The notes beneath the pieces are model-generated. The model was not told the DNA's origin, searched no databases, and worked only from the letters and a program-made list of their open reading frames with translations. Positions 56,894 to 64,000 of a stretch of DNA of 64,000 nucleotides are shown piece by piece. The stretch comes from an uncultured Clostridia bacterium (GTDB taxonomy: Bacteria; Bacillota; Clostridia; Oscillospirales; Ruminococcaceae): contig CAMVDP010000003.1 in the NCBI GenBank assembly GCA_947166275.1, positions 62,001 to 126,000 on the forward strand, written 5' to 3'. The position numbers were made by a program, and so were the translations under genes. How positions within the stretch are numbered: the first letter of the stretch is position 1; each line of letters opens with the position of its first letter.

Positions 56894-58873
56894 TCATTCC
56901 TCGTCGGAGCTCTCTTCGCTCTCGCCGCCTTCGAGCAGAGCCTTGATAGAAAGGCTTACTCTCGACTTCTCCTCATCGATCTCGGTGATCTTTGCCTCAA
57001 CGACCTGACCTACCGAAAGGACCTTGGAAACGTCGGTAACTCTTTCGAGCGCGATCTGAGAGATATGGATAAGTCCGTCAACGCCGGGGATTATCTGTGC
57101 GAATGCGCCGAAAGGTGTGATCGAAACGACCTGTACCTTGACAACATCACCAAGCGCGAACTCGTTCATGAACTTTGTCCACGGGTTGTCTTCGGGCTTC
57201 TTTGCTGTGAGGGAAACTCTCTTCTTCTCGGGATCGAAGCTCTTGACTGTCACTTCGAGCTTATCGCCGACAGCGACAACTTCTTTCGGATGCTTTACTC
57301 TGTTCCATGTGAGCTCGGTGAGGTGAACCATTCCGTCAACTCCGCCGAGGTCTACGAACACGCCGTAGCTCTCCATGGACTTGACTTCACCGATGAACTT
57401 CTTGCCGACTTCAAGCTCTTCCCAGAATTTAGCCTTAACGGCATCGGACTCTTCTCTGGATGCAGCCTTGATAGAGCCGACAACTCTGCCTCTGCCCTCG
57501 TTGACTTCGATGACTTTGAAGCCTACCTCGGTCTTGAGCAGATCCTCAAGCTTACCGCTTCTCGGAACGCCTGTCTGCGAAGCGGGCACGAATACCTTTG
57601 CGCCGTCCTCGCTCATAACGATAACACCGCCCTTGACAACGGACGCAACGATACCGTTGATGGTGGAGTTTTCTTCTTTTGCCTTGAGTATCTTGTCAAA
57701 GCCTGCCTGTGCGTCGACCTGCTTCTTGGACAGATATACAACGCCGTCTGCGTCATTAACCTTGGTAACTATGCAGTCAATGACATCGCCTACCTTTACC
57801 ACCTCTTCAGGGGTAAGGTTGGGATTTGCGGAGAGCTCTTCTGCGGGTATGTACCCGGAATGCTTGGTACCGATATCTACAACGGCCTCCGTCTTATTTA
57901 CAGCAACAACGGTAGCCTTGACCCTGTTTCCTGCATACACCCTCACTCTGGGCATTTGATCGATGGCAGCCGCAAACTCTGCGTCAACTGCTTCATCTTT
58001 GATGATCTCGCTCATAATACTATGAACCTCCTTAATTATATATGCAGGGGTCGATGCTCCTGCTGTAATTCCTATTTTAACATCGTTTCCCGATGACAAA
58101 AGGCTTTTCAGTGTGTCCGTGTGCTCGGCTCCGAACCGTTCGGCATTCTCGGTGAACATCACGGTGCAGTGGGAAGCGCAGATATCCGCGAGTTTTCGCG
58201 AATTGCTGCTGTGTGCTCCGCCGATTATCACCATTGCGTCACACTCTTCCGACAATGCGGCAGCTTCTGTCTGCCTGTCAATAGTAGCTCTACATATTGT
58301 ATCAAAAAAAACGGCTTTTGTATAGTAGTTTTTAATAATTTTTTGCAAATCCGTCCATTTGCACATATCGAATGTCGTCTGAACAACGATAATTGTTGAA
58401 TTTGCACCAAACGATTTATCCGATTTAACAAGTTCTTCGAATTCCGCAGCCGAGGACACTGCTCTGACCTCTCCGTGAGCATGCCCCATGATACCTATGA
58501 CCTCGGGGTGATGTCTGTCACCGACCACGAGAACATCGCTGCCGTCACGTGAGTGCTCATCGGCTATCTTATGTATGCGTGCGACGTATGGGCAGGTGGC
58601 GTCGATACATTCGAGTCCGAGCTCCGATATGCGGTCATACACGCTCCGGGCTACTCCGTGGCTTCGTATCACTATACATCCCTTCGCGTCCTCGGGAGTC
58701 TCAACAGGCTCCACGCCTATGCTGCGAAGGCGCTCGGTTTCGTCGTTGTTGTGTATCAGCTGCCCGAGGGTGTACACTTTGCCGTATCGTTCAGCCGCCT
58801 TTTCGGCAGTCTCTATGGCGCGGGTGACACCAAAGCAGAAGCCTGCTGTTTTTGCCGTGACAACGTGTATCAC
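56894..58873 (-). CDS. ispH-rpsA: IspH - ribosomal protein S1 fusion
   Basis: 659 residues. Residues 1-285 are IspH (HMBPP reductase), last step of the non-mevalonate isoprenoid path, with the iron-sulfur Cys13 (GFCFGV), Cys94 (DATCP) and Cys194 (DTICRAT), and GGAHSSNSRKL. From about residue 305 four S1 RNA-binding domains follow (for example FIGEVKSMESYGVFVDLGGVDGMVHL and VQVVSITPFGAFAQIIPGVDGLIHI). This fusion is known in Clostridia. At the junction there is an AAGGAGG box and an in-frame ATG (58015, residue 287), so a free S1 form of 373 residues might also be made. The start overlaps the end of plsC. Confidence 0.95.
   Translation of the reverse strand: MIHVVTAKTAGFCFGVTRAIETAEKAAERYGKVYTLGQLIHNNDETERLRSIGVEPVETPEDAKGCIVIRSHGVARSVYDRISELGLECIDATCPYVARIHKIADEHSRDGSDVLVVGDRHHPEVIGIMGHAHGEVRAVSSAAEFEELVKSDKSFGANSTIIVVQTTFDMCKWTDLQKIIKNYYTKAVFFDTICRATIDRQTEAAALSEECDAMVIIGGAHSSNSRKLADICASHCTVMFTENAERFGAEHTDTLKSLLSSGNDVKIGITAGASTPAYIIKEVHSIMSEIIKDEAVDAEFAAAIDQMPRVRVYAGNRVKATVVAVNKTEAVVDIGTKHSGYIPAEELSANPNLTPEEVVKVGDVIDCIVTKVNDADGVVYLSKKQVDAQAGFDKILKAKEENSTINGIVASVVKGGVIVMSEDGAKVFVPASQTGVPRSGKLEDLLKTEVGFKVIEVNEGRGRVVGSIKAASREESDAVKAKFWEELEVGKKFIGEVKSMESYGVFVDLGGVDGMVHLTELTWNRVKHPKEVVAVGDKLEVTVKSFDPEKKRVSLTAKKPEDNPWTKFMNEFALGDVVKVQVVSITPFGAFAQIIPGVDGLIHISQIALERVTDVSKVLSVGQVVEAKITEIDEEKSRVSLSIKALLEGGESEESSDEE
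58013..58031 (-). promoter_or_regulatory. Internal ribosome binding site at the IspH/S1 boundary
   Basis: GGAGG (58031-58027) lies 11 bases before ATG 58015, which opens MSEIIKDEAVDAEF and the S1 part. The spacing is slightly long. The bases also encode IKEV in IspH, so chance is possible. Confidence 0.4.
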
Positions 58874-59514
58874 TCCTCGCTGTCCTCCGGCTTATTCTTC
58901 GCCGCTGTGGGTACAGGCTCTCCCGCCGCATCGTATATCTCCTTCTGCAGCGCGAGCAGCGAGTCGCCTATACGTTTTGCGGAGCGTCTCATGCTCCTGC
59001 GGTCTTCCTCGTCTATATGCACTTCCTCGGCCGGTATGAGCTTGCCGATGTTGATATCTACGTTATTTTTGCCGTAGTAGCGTATGCACACCGGCAGCAC
59101 CGGAACGCCCGCCTGCGAAGCTATCAGCACTACTCCGGACTTCATGCGTCCGATGACTCCGTCCTTTGAGCGTGTTCCCTCGGGGAAGATAACAAGTATG
59201 CGACCCTTTTCCACAGCCTCGACCGACATACGTATAGGAGCGTCGTCACCCGCACCGCGAGCCACCGGGAACGCTCCGCATCGCCGTATCAGCCACGCGA
59301 AGAACACGTTCTTCTTGAACAGCTCCTCCTTCGCCATGAAGGAGAATTTGCCGCGTATCACCGCCGATACCATGGGCGGGTCAGCGTATTTCTGATGATT
59401 GCAGGCGATAATGTAGCCGCCCTTCATAGCGGGGATATTCTCCGCGTTCATCAGGTTGATCTTATATTTGATGTGAAAGAAGATCGAAAGCAGCTTTCTG
59501 AAAAATAGGTACAT
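58870..59514 (-). CDS. plsC: 1-acyl-glycerol-3-phosphate acyltransferase
   Basis: 214 residues; makes phosphatidate. The HX4D active site is H40 to D45 in NHQKYADPP, and the substrate motif FPEGTRSKDG and the third block VPVLPVCI are present. One N-terminal hydrophobic segment anchors it to the membrane. It starts 19 bases after cmk and its stop overlaps the ispH start by four bases, the cmk-plsC-ispH/rpsA order common in Clostridia. Confidence 0.95.
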   Translation of the reverse strand: MYLFFRKLLSIFFHIKYKINLMNAENIPAMKGGYIIACNHQKYADPPMVSAVIRGKFSFMAKEELFKKNVFFAWLIRRCGAFPVARGAGDDAPIRMSVEAVEKGRILVIFPEGTRSKDGVIGRMKSGVVLIASQAGVPVLPVCIRYYGKNNVDINIGKLIPAEEVHIDEEDRRSMRRSAKRIGDSLLALQKEIYDAAGEPVPTAAKNKPEDSEE

Positions 59515-59533
59515 CTGTTGTATGTCTCCTGTA

Positions 59534-60211
59534 TCAAAGCTTTCCGAGCCCGTTCACGAGCCCGATGACCTTTTCGACGGTCTGTGTGAAGTCGAGCTCC
59601 GATGTGTCGAGCAGCACCGCGTCAGGTGCCTGCATAAGCGGCGACTCCTTGCGGTGGGTATCGTTGTAGTCGCGCTTGTTCACATCTGCGAGCACCTCGT
59701 CGAACGTTATTTCCGAGCCCTTTGCCTTAAGCTCCTCATAGCGTCTGCGGGCGCGCACCTCGGGAGCCGCTGTGATGAATATCTTGAGGTCTGCGTCCGG
59801 CAGTATCACAGTCCCGATATCTCTGCCGTCCATTATTACGCTGTTCGATGCCGCGAGGTCGCGCTGACGGTCCAGCAGAAACTTCCTGACAGATGCGAGA
59901 GCCGATACTGCACTTGCTGCCATGCTCACGGAGTTTTCACGTATAGCCTCCGATACATCCTCGCCGTTCAAAATGACATGCTGGGTGCCGTCCACGAGTG
60001 TGATCTCAAGCTTCATACGTTCATTCAGCAGCTTCTCTATCTCCGCTTCATTCTCCGGTGATATCTCCACATTGCTGCGTATGCAGAACAGCGCGCATGA
60101 ACGGTACATCGCGCCGGTGTCTACGTATATTATCCCAAGGCGCTTTGCGCACTCGCGTGCCACTGTGCTTTTTCCCGCGCCGACGGGTCCGTCGATAGCA
60201 ATATTTATCAT
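59534..60211 (-). CDS. cmk: Cytidylate kinase
   Basis: Phosphorylates CMP and dCMP. 225 residues from ATG 60211, where GAGGA precedes and the P-loop IDGPVGAGKSTVARECA comes at once as in the family; the longer in-frame start is rejected. VDTGAMYRSCAL, MDGRDIGTVILPDADLKIFITA and RDYNDTHRKESPL are typical. It is the first gene of its operon, under a good promoter. Confidence 0.96.
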   Translation of the reverse strand: MINIAIDGPVGAGKSTVARECAKRLGIIYVDTGAMYRSCALFCIRSNVEISPENEAEIEKLLNERMKLEITLVDGTQHVILNGEDVSEAIRENSVSMAASAVSALASVRKFLLDRQRDLAASNSVIMDGRDIGTVILPDADLKIFITAAPEVRARRRYEELKAKGSEITFDEVLADVNKRDYNDTHRKESPLMQAPDAVLLDTSELDFTQTVEKVIGLVNGLGKL

Positions 60212-60246
60212 ATTTACAGTCCTCTTTTCCGTCAAAACACGCTGTT

Positions 60247-60275
60247 ATTATACCATATTTTTCCGAAAATATCAA
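60247..60275 (-). promoter_or_regulatory. Promoter of the cmk operon
   Basis: Minus strand TTGATA, 17-bp spacer, TATAAT with TG extension. Confidence 0.85.
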
Positions 60276-60308
60276 CAGTTTTCGCAGATTTTTCACATCA
60301 TTCGCCGC

Positions 60309-60343
60309 AAAAAGCCCCTTCGCCGCGGGCAGCGGGAAGGGGC
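60309..60343 (-). terminator. Terminator of the DUF11 gene
   Basis: GC-rich stem GCCCCTTCCCGC/GCGGCGAAGGGGC (one bulge), then TTTTT on the minus strand. Confidence 0.85.
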
Positions 60344-60350
60344 GGGGATA

Positions 60351-61187
60351 TCAGACGGTTCCGGTCACGGTCACTTCAAGAGTGCCCGGGACAATGGCAT
60401 ACGCGCCGGTAGCCGGGTCCTGCGTGAATGTCGCGGCAGGCACGTTCAGCGCACCCTCGGTGGTAGCAAACAGACCTGTGAGCTCATCGTAGGTGTAGTC
60501 GATAGTCTGCGCCGCAGTGCCGTCGATGCCCACGGTGATACTCTTGAGCACAGGCGAGAACGTGTCTGTGATGACAGCAGTGTTCTCCGCGGTCCCGCCG
60601 GTATTGGTTATCGTGAACGTGTATGTGAGCTGACCGTTCGGACCCACCTCGGCAGGGGAGAGCGCCTTGCTTATCGCGAGCACTGCGCCGTCAGCCGCTG
60701 TGACTGTGGCGGAAGCCTTCACCTCGCTGCCGGCGCCGTTCGCGGTTGCCGTATTGGTGATCTCCGCGCCCGTGCCGAGCGGCGCGAACTCGTTGGCAGC
60801 CGCCTGATACACGACAGCCGCGTTGCCGTCGGCGGGAACGGTTATTCCGGTTATCACGAGCGTATTTCCCGCGGTGACTGTGGGAGCCGCCTGCGGAACT
60901 CCGTCCGCGAAGTACTGCACCGAGCCGTTAACGTAAGTGAGCGGCACGAGCGTCTGCGTTCCGAAGCTGTACGCTCCGAGATCGTCGGTTATCGTCACGC
61001 CTGTGAGCGGAGCCGTGTCGGAGTTCACCAGCGTTACCACGTAGGTGAGAGTATCTCCCGCGTCGTAGGTGTCAGTGACCGCGGTCTTGTATACCGTGAG
61101 CGCGTCGGTGAGCTCACCGGTAACGACGTTCGATGCCACGGTGATGTTGTTGTATGTCAGGGTAGCCTGATTGGTAAAAGAAGCCAT
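60351..61187 (-). CDS. DUF11-repeat protein without signal peptide
   Basis: 278 residues: a beta-sandwich protein with two DUF11-type domains, for example LTYVVTLVNSDTAPLTGVTITDDL and LTYTFTITNTGGTAENTAVITDTF. It begins MASFTNQATLTYNN with no signal peptide and no sorting signal, which is odd since DUF11 domains are usually extracellular. GGAGG eight bases upstream supports ATG 61187. Clostridia hold several short proteins of this type; an association with the spore or cell surface has been suggested by context elsewhere but is unproven. Acidic, with very few Lys. Confidence 0.8.
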   Translation of the reverse strand: MASFTNQATLTYNNITVASNVVTGELTDALTVYKTAVTDTYDAGDTLTYVVTLVNSDTAPLTGVTITDDLGAYSFGTQTLVPLTYVNGSVQYFADGVPQAAPTVTAGNTLVITGITVPADGNAAVVYQAAANEFAPLGTGAEITNTATANGAGSEVKASATVTAADGAVLAISKALSPAEVGPNGQLTYTFTITNTGGTAENTAVITDTFSPVLKSITVGIDGTAAQTIDYTYDELTGLFATTEGALNVPAATFTQDPATGAYAIVPGTLEVTVTGTV

Positions 61188-61204
61188 AGCTTTTTCCTCC
61201 TTAA

Positions 61205-61230
61205 AGCAGATAAAGCGTGAGTAGATATAC
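61205..61230 (-). promoter_or_regulatory. Hairpin upstream of the DUF11 gene
   Basis: AAGCGTG/CACGCTT with an inner GTA/TAC pairing; a TATAAT lies just before it on the minus strand but no good -35 box is seen. It may be the end of the ankyrin transcript or a leader hairpin. Confidence 0.4.
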
Positions 61231-61264
61231 CCACGCTTCATTATATGCTTTAGAGGGGAATTTG

Positions 61265-62197
61265 CTATTGTTTAAAGTCCTCCGTGTACCATGTCACTTC
61301 CTCGTTCAGCGCTTTCTTCACCGCGTCATTATCCGCCCACTCTGCGTACGCCCAAACGTTCTGCCCGAAGTTGTCACGCGCACGCGGGTCTATGCCCGCC
61401 ATGAGCAGCACCCGCACCGTTTCCGCGGAGCGCTCGCCTTTGAATGAGTCCGCCGCGTACATCAGTGCGTTCTTTCCGCTGTAGGTGACTGCGTTCACAT
61501 CTGCGCCGTGCTTCAGCAGGAGCTTCACGGTCTCGACGCGTCCCGCGCTTGCCGCCGCCATGAGCGGGGTCATACCGCAGCGGTCGGTGCGCTGAAAGTA
61601 TTGTTTCGGGCTTCCGCTGTGATCGGGGTAGCCCGGCTCGTGGGTATATACCCGCCATTCAATATCCGCGCCGTTGTCAAGCAGAAACTCTATCTTTTTC
61701 AGCAGCGCTTCGTCTTCCTCGTATACGTCACGCTGGCACATGCTGAACAGCACGGAATCATCACCGGGCTCCGCCGCGGCGTACATATCCGCGTCCGTGG
61801 TACTGCCGCCGTCGGGCGAGGCTCCCGCGTCTATGAGCTCCTGCGCGGCGGTAAGATCACCGTACAGCACGCACTCATACATGTTGCGGCTGTTCATGCT
61901 GTTCTGATAGCTTACCGAGCTGTATATCGACGCCGCCGAGACCAGCACGCCGAATAACGCCCACATTCCGATGCCTATACCCAGAACGATGTACGGAGCC
62001 TTCTTGTTCTTGTACGGCGGCACGGGAGCGGGCTGAGCCTGCGCCCACTCGGCGTACTTCTTTGCTTTCGAGGAATTGCGCAGAACTCCCACAAGCCCGA
62101 TTATCAGAAGAACAAGCCCTATCAGCAGGTATATCACCACAGCTGCGATTATGATAACGAGGAAGATCCCCACAAACATCATGCCCATAAACGCCAT
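61265..62197 (-). CDS. Membrane-anchored ankyrin-repeat protein
   Basis: 310 residues. Two membrane segments (about 5-38 and 70-92) lie before a domain with ankyrin repeats: NMYECVLYGDLTAAQELIDAGASP, KIEFLLDNGADIEWR, GMTPLMAAASAGRVETVKLLLKHGADVNA and NALMYAADSFKGERSAETVRVLLMAGIDPRA. The repeats probably bind another protein. Side of the membrane is unclear. AGAGGTGAT precedes ATG. It lies behind fba's terminator and may use read-through or a weak promoter of its own. Confidence 0.82.
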   Translation of the reverse strand: MAFMGMMFVGIFLVIIIAAVVIYLLIGLVLLIIGLVGVLRNSSKAKKYAEWAQAQPAPVPPYKNKKAPYIVLGIGIGMWALFGVLVSAASIYSSVSYQNSMNSRNMYECVLYGDLTAAQELIDAGASPDGGSTTDADMYAAAEPGDDSVLFSMCQRDVYEEDEALLKKIEFLLDNGADIEWRVYTHEPGYPDHSGSPKQYFQRTDRCGMTPLMAAASAGRVETVKLLLKHGADVNAVTYSGKNALMYAADSFKGERSAETVRVLLMAGIDPRARDNFGQNVWAYAEWADNDAVKKALNEEVTWYTEDFKQ

Positions 62198-62215
62198 AAT
62201 ATCACCTCTTGAAAA

Positions 62216-62239
62216 ATCCCCCGCCGGTAGGCGGGGGAT
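62216..62239 (-). terminator. Terminator of fba (shares stem with the rpsB-tsf palindrome)
   Basis: 10-bp perfect stem ATCCCCCGCC/GGCGGGGGAT with a 4-base loop, followed on the minus strand by TTTTTC. Its stem is identical to the one at 2506-2528. Confidence 0.85.
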
Positions 62240-62245
62240 AAGGTA

Positions 62246-63109
62246 TTATGCTTTATTTACGGAACCGAAGAGCTCCATCTTTTCCTTTACCTTTGCCTTG
62301 ATAGCCTCGAAGCCGGGAGCGAGAAGCTTTCTGGGGTCGAATCCCTTACCCTGGAGGTCCTTGCCTTCTTCGATGTACTTTCTTGTAGCTTCCTGGAAGG
62401 AGAGCTGGCACTCGGTGTTAACGTTGATCTTTGCAACGCCGAGGGAGATAGCCTTCTTGATCTGGTCGTCCGGGATACCTGTACCGCCGTGGAGTACGAG
62501 CGGCATATCGCCGACTTTAGCCTTTACCTTTTCGAGAGTCTCGAAGCTGAGTCCCGGCCAGTTAGCGGGATATTTGCCGTGGATGTTGCCGATGCCTGCT
62601 GCGAGCATTGTAACGCCGAGGTCTGCGATCTTCTTGCACTCGTCGGGATCAGCGCACTCGCCGGAGCCGACAACGCCGTCCTCTTCGCCGCCGATAGCGC
62701 CGACTTCCGCTTCAAGGGAAAGTCCGAGCACATCACAGGTGTTTACGAGAGCGGTGGTCTTTGCAAGGTTCTCCTCGAAAGGCAGGTGAGAGCCGTCAAA
62801 CATTATGGACGAGAAGCCTGCATTGATGCAAGCCTTTGCGCCCTCGAAGGTACCGTGGTCAAGGTGCAGAGCTACCGGCACGGTGATCTTGAGTGTCTCG
62901 AACATGCCCTTTGTCATGCCGACTACGGTGTTATAGCCGCACATATACTTTCCGGCACCCTCGGAAACGCCGAGGATAACGGGGGAATTGCACTCCTGTG
63001 CTGTGAGGAGTATAGCCTTTGTCCATTCGAGGTTGTTTATGTTGAACTGACCTACGGCGTACTTACCGTCGCGAGCCTTGTTCAGCATATCCTTTGCAGA
63101 TACTAACAT
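62246..63109 (-). CDS. fba: Class II fructose-1,6-bisphosphate aldolase
   Basis: Glycolytic zinc aldolase, 287 residues from ATG 63109 (MLVSAKDMLNKA), which is the usual class II N-terminus; AAGGAAG lies ten bases upstream. Zinc ligands are in ALHLDHG and further His residues in GNIHGKYP and LVLHGGTGIPD; SSIMFDGSHLPFEENLAKT and EAEVGAIGGEEDG are typical. It has its own promoter and terminator, fitting high expression. Confidence 0.96.
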   Translation of the reverse strand: MLVSAKDMLNKARDGKYAVGQFNINNLEWTKAILLTAQECNSPVILGVSEGAGKYMCGYNTVVGMTKGMFETLKITVPVALHLDHGTFEGAKACINAGFSSIMFDGSHLPFEENLAKTTALVNTCDVLGLSLEAEVGAIGGEEDGVVGSGECADPDECKKIADLGVTMLAAGIGNIHGKYPANWPGLSFETLEKVKAKVGDMPLVLHGGTGIPDDQIKKAISLGVAKINVNTECQLSFQEATRKYIEEGKDLQGKGFDPRKLLAPGFEAIKAKVKEKMELFGSVNKA

Positions 63110-63150
63110 ATTGGGTGTACTTCCTTTCAAAGTAAAAATTTGATAAATAT

Positions 63151-63179
63151 ATTCTACCACATTCCGGAAGAAAATGCAA
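63151..63179 (-). promoter_or_regulatory. Promoter of fba
   Basis: Minus strand TTGCAT, 17-bp spacer, TAGAAT with TG extension. Confidence 0.75.
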
Positions 63180-63209
63180 TAGATTATTCACATTTTTGCA
63201 AGCGCGGAT

Positions 63210-64000
63210 TCATATCCCGTTCTTGCCCATCAGGTCGGTGATGCTGCGAAGCCCCTCTATCGTCGCGGTCTTGCGGTTCTGGGGACGCGGCGACGAGCCG
63301 AGAGTGGTTATGTTGTCCGCAAGTTGACGCAGCGTAGACGAGACTCGCTCATTCACCGGGTCAGCGCTTTTAGCGCGGATGTTCGCTGACTGGAGCAGCA
63401 GCAGCAGCCGGGTGTACTCCATACCGCAGAACTCTGTGTACTGTACCACATTCTCAGGGGATATCCTGTCGTCATGGTGCATGATCATGAACATCACGCG
63501 CTCCGCCACAGCCTCGTCCACCTCGTAGTCACGCTCGAACACATCGCGCACCAGCATGACACCGCGCTCGGAGTGCCCGTAGAAGGTCATGTGGTCACCC
63601 CTGTCGGCGGCGCAGTCGTACTTGCCTATCGAGTGCATCAGCAGCGCGAGCCGAACCGCGTAGTCAGGAAATGCGTATCCCACTGCCTTTGCGGTATGCT
63701 CGAACAGCGTATGATCCTGGTACTCGCTTTTCTGGTCAAAGCCGTCCTGAACTTTGAGAACAGGGAAGATCGCGAACACTACTTCTCTGAATTCCATCAG
63801 GGTCTGCGTGATATTGCGTCCGAGAAGAATACGTCGGAAGTATCTTGATATCTCGCTTGGCATCATCATTTCAAGAAGCTCCGCGTTGGCATTGATGTTT
63901 CGCAGTGTGTACTTGCTCATCTCCGCCTCACCGCGCGCGCATTTGAGCATAGCTATCAGTATCGTCTCTGGGTTGTCTCGAAGCGCCGGTATCACTATCT
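63210..64000 (-). CDS. cca: CCA tRNA nucleotidyltransferase, C-terminal part
   Basis: The frame is open through the right edge, so the N-terminal catalytic half is missing from view. What remains is the RNA-binding helical region (SEISRYFRRILLGRNITQTLMEFREVVFAIFPVLK) and the HD-type domain seen in clostridial CCA-adding enzymes: FDQKSEYQDHTLFEHTAKAVGY, LALLMHSIGKYDC (HSIGK in place of the usual HDIGK) and FYGHSERGVMLV. The enzyme completes the CCA end of tRNA. The Asp of HD being Ser suggests a changed or lost hydrolase activity. Alternative: a separate HD-domain protein. Confidence 0.75.
   Translation of the reverse strand, partial: IVIPALRDNPETILIAMLKCARGEAEMSKYTLRNINANAELLEMMMPSEISRYFRRILLGRNITQTLMEFREVVFAIFPVLKVQDGFDQKSEYQDHTLFEHTAKAVGYAFPDYAVRLALLMHSIGKYDCAADRGDHMTFYGHSERGVMLVRDVFERDYEVDEAVAERVMFMIMHHDDRISPENVVQYTEFCGMEYTRLLLLLQSANIRAKSADPVNERVSSTLRQLADNITTLGSSPRPQNRKTATIEGLRSITDLMGKNGI

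Overview
The window reads as chromosomal DNA of an anaerobic Clostridia, most likely a Ruminococcus-like member of the Oscillospiraceae. The reasons are an IspH-ribosomal protein S1 fusion, a cellobiose 2-epimerase of the Ruminococcus albus type, a type III glutamine synthetase, a tiny 2[4Fe-4S] ferredoxin, surface proteins ending in an SPDTG sortase-like signal, AddB instead of RecB, and a TepA-YlzJ-UppP-FtsK cluster. Genes are dense and mostly on the minus strand. There is no rRNA, tRNA, CRISPR array, prophage or intact transposase. Nineteen clear sigma-A promoters all use a 17-bp spacer, and about two thirds also carry a TG motif one base before the -10 box.

Left part (1-23 kb). A J-domain protein end, an SCP2 protein with a histone-like tail and a PRC-barrel protein precede rpsB-tsf. 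Then come a serine hydrolase lipoprotein, a ferredoxin, an intergenic region with a GGGA-rich structured RNA candidate, cellobiose 2-epimerase, secA, a MATE transporter, an SseB-like protein and a minus-strand operon secA2-mnmE-addB. Divergent from that operon are glmU and two CPBP membrane proteases.

Middle (23-48 kb). One minus operon holds an EAL phosphodiesterase, a UreI-like channel, an orphan histidine kinase, a zinc-ribbon membrane protein and a decayed small gene. The next holds glnN, azlC, azlD and a tocopherol-cyclase-like protein, preceded by a sodium symporter-paaK-acyl carrier protein operon and fruK. Two sortase-type surface proteins with related promoters follow. A long operon then runs mfd, a small helical protein, pth, two DHHW proteins and an FkbH-like enzyme, the last three suggesting acyl decoration of a cell-surface polymer.

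Right part (48-64 kb). An ECF substrate-binding protein, the ftsK-uppP-ylzJ-tepA cluster, metA, a CheY/CheX-like pair, ispH-rpsA with plsC and cmk, a DUF11 protein, an ankyrin protein, fba and the 3' part of cca. Two copies of a short MITE-like element with 8-bp target duplications flank the metA-cheY segment.

The most unusual item is the candidate small RNA at about 5418-5560. It has seven AGGGA motifs, two displayed exactly in hairpin loops, and resembles CsrA/RsmA-sequestering RNAs, which as far as I know have no described counterpart in Clostridia. Functional calls rest on reading protein motifs by eye; no database search was run.
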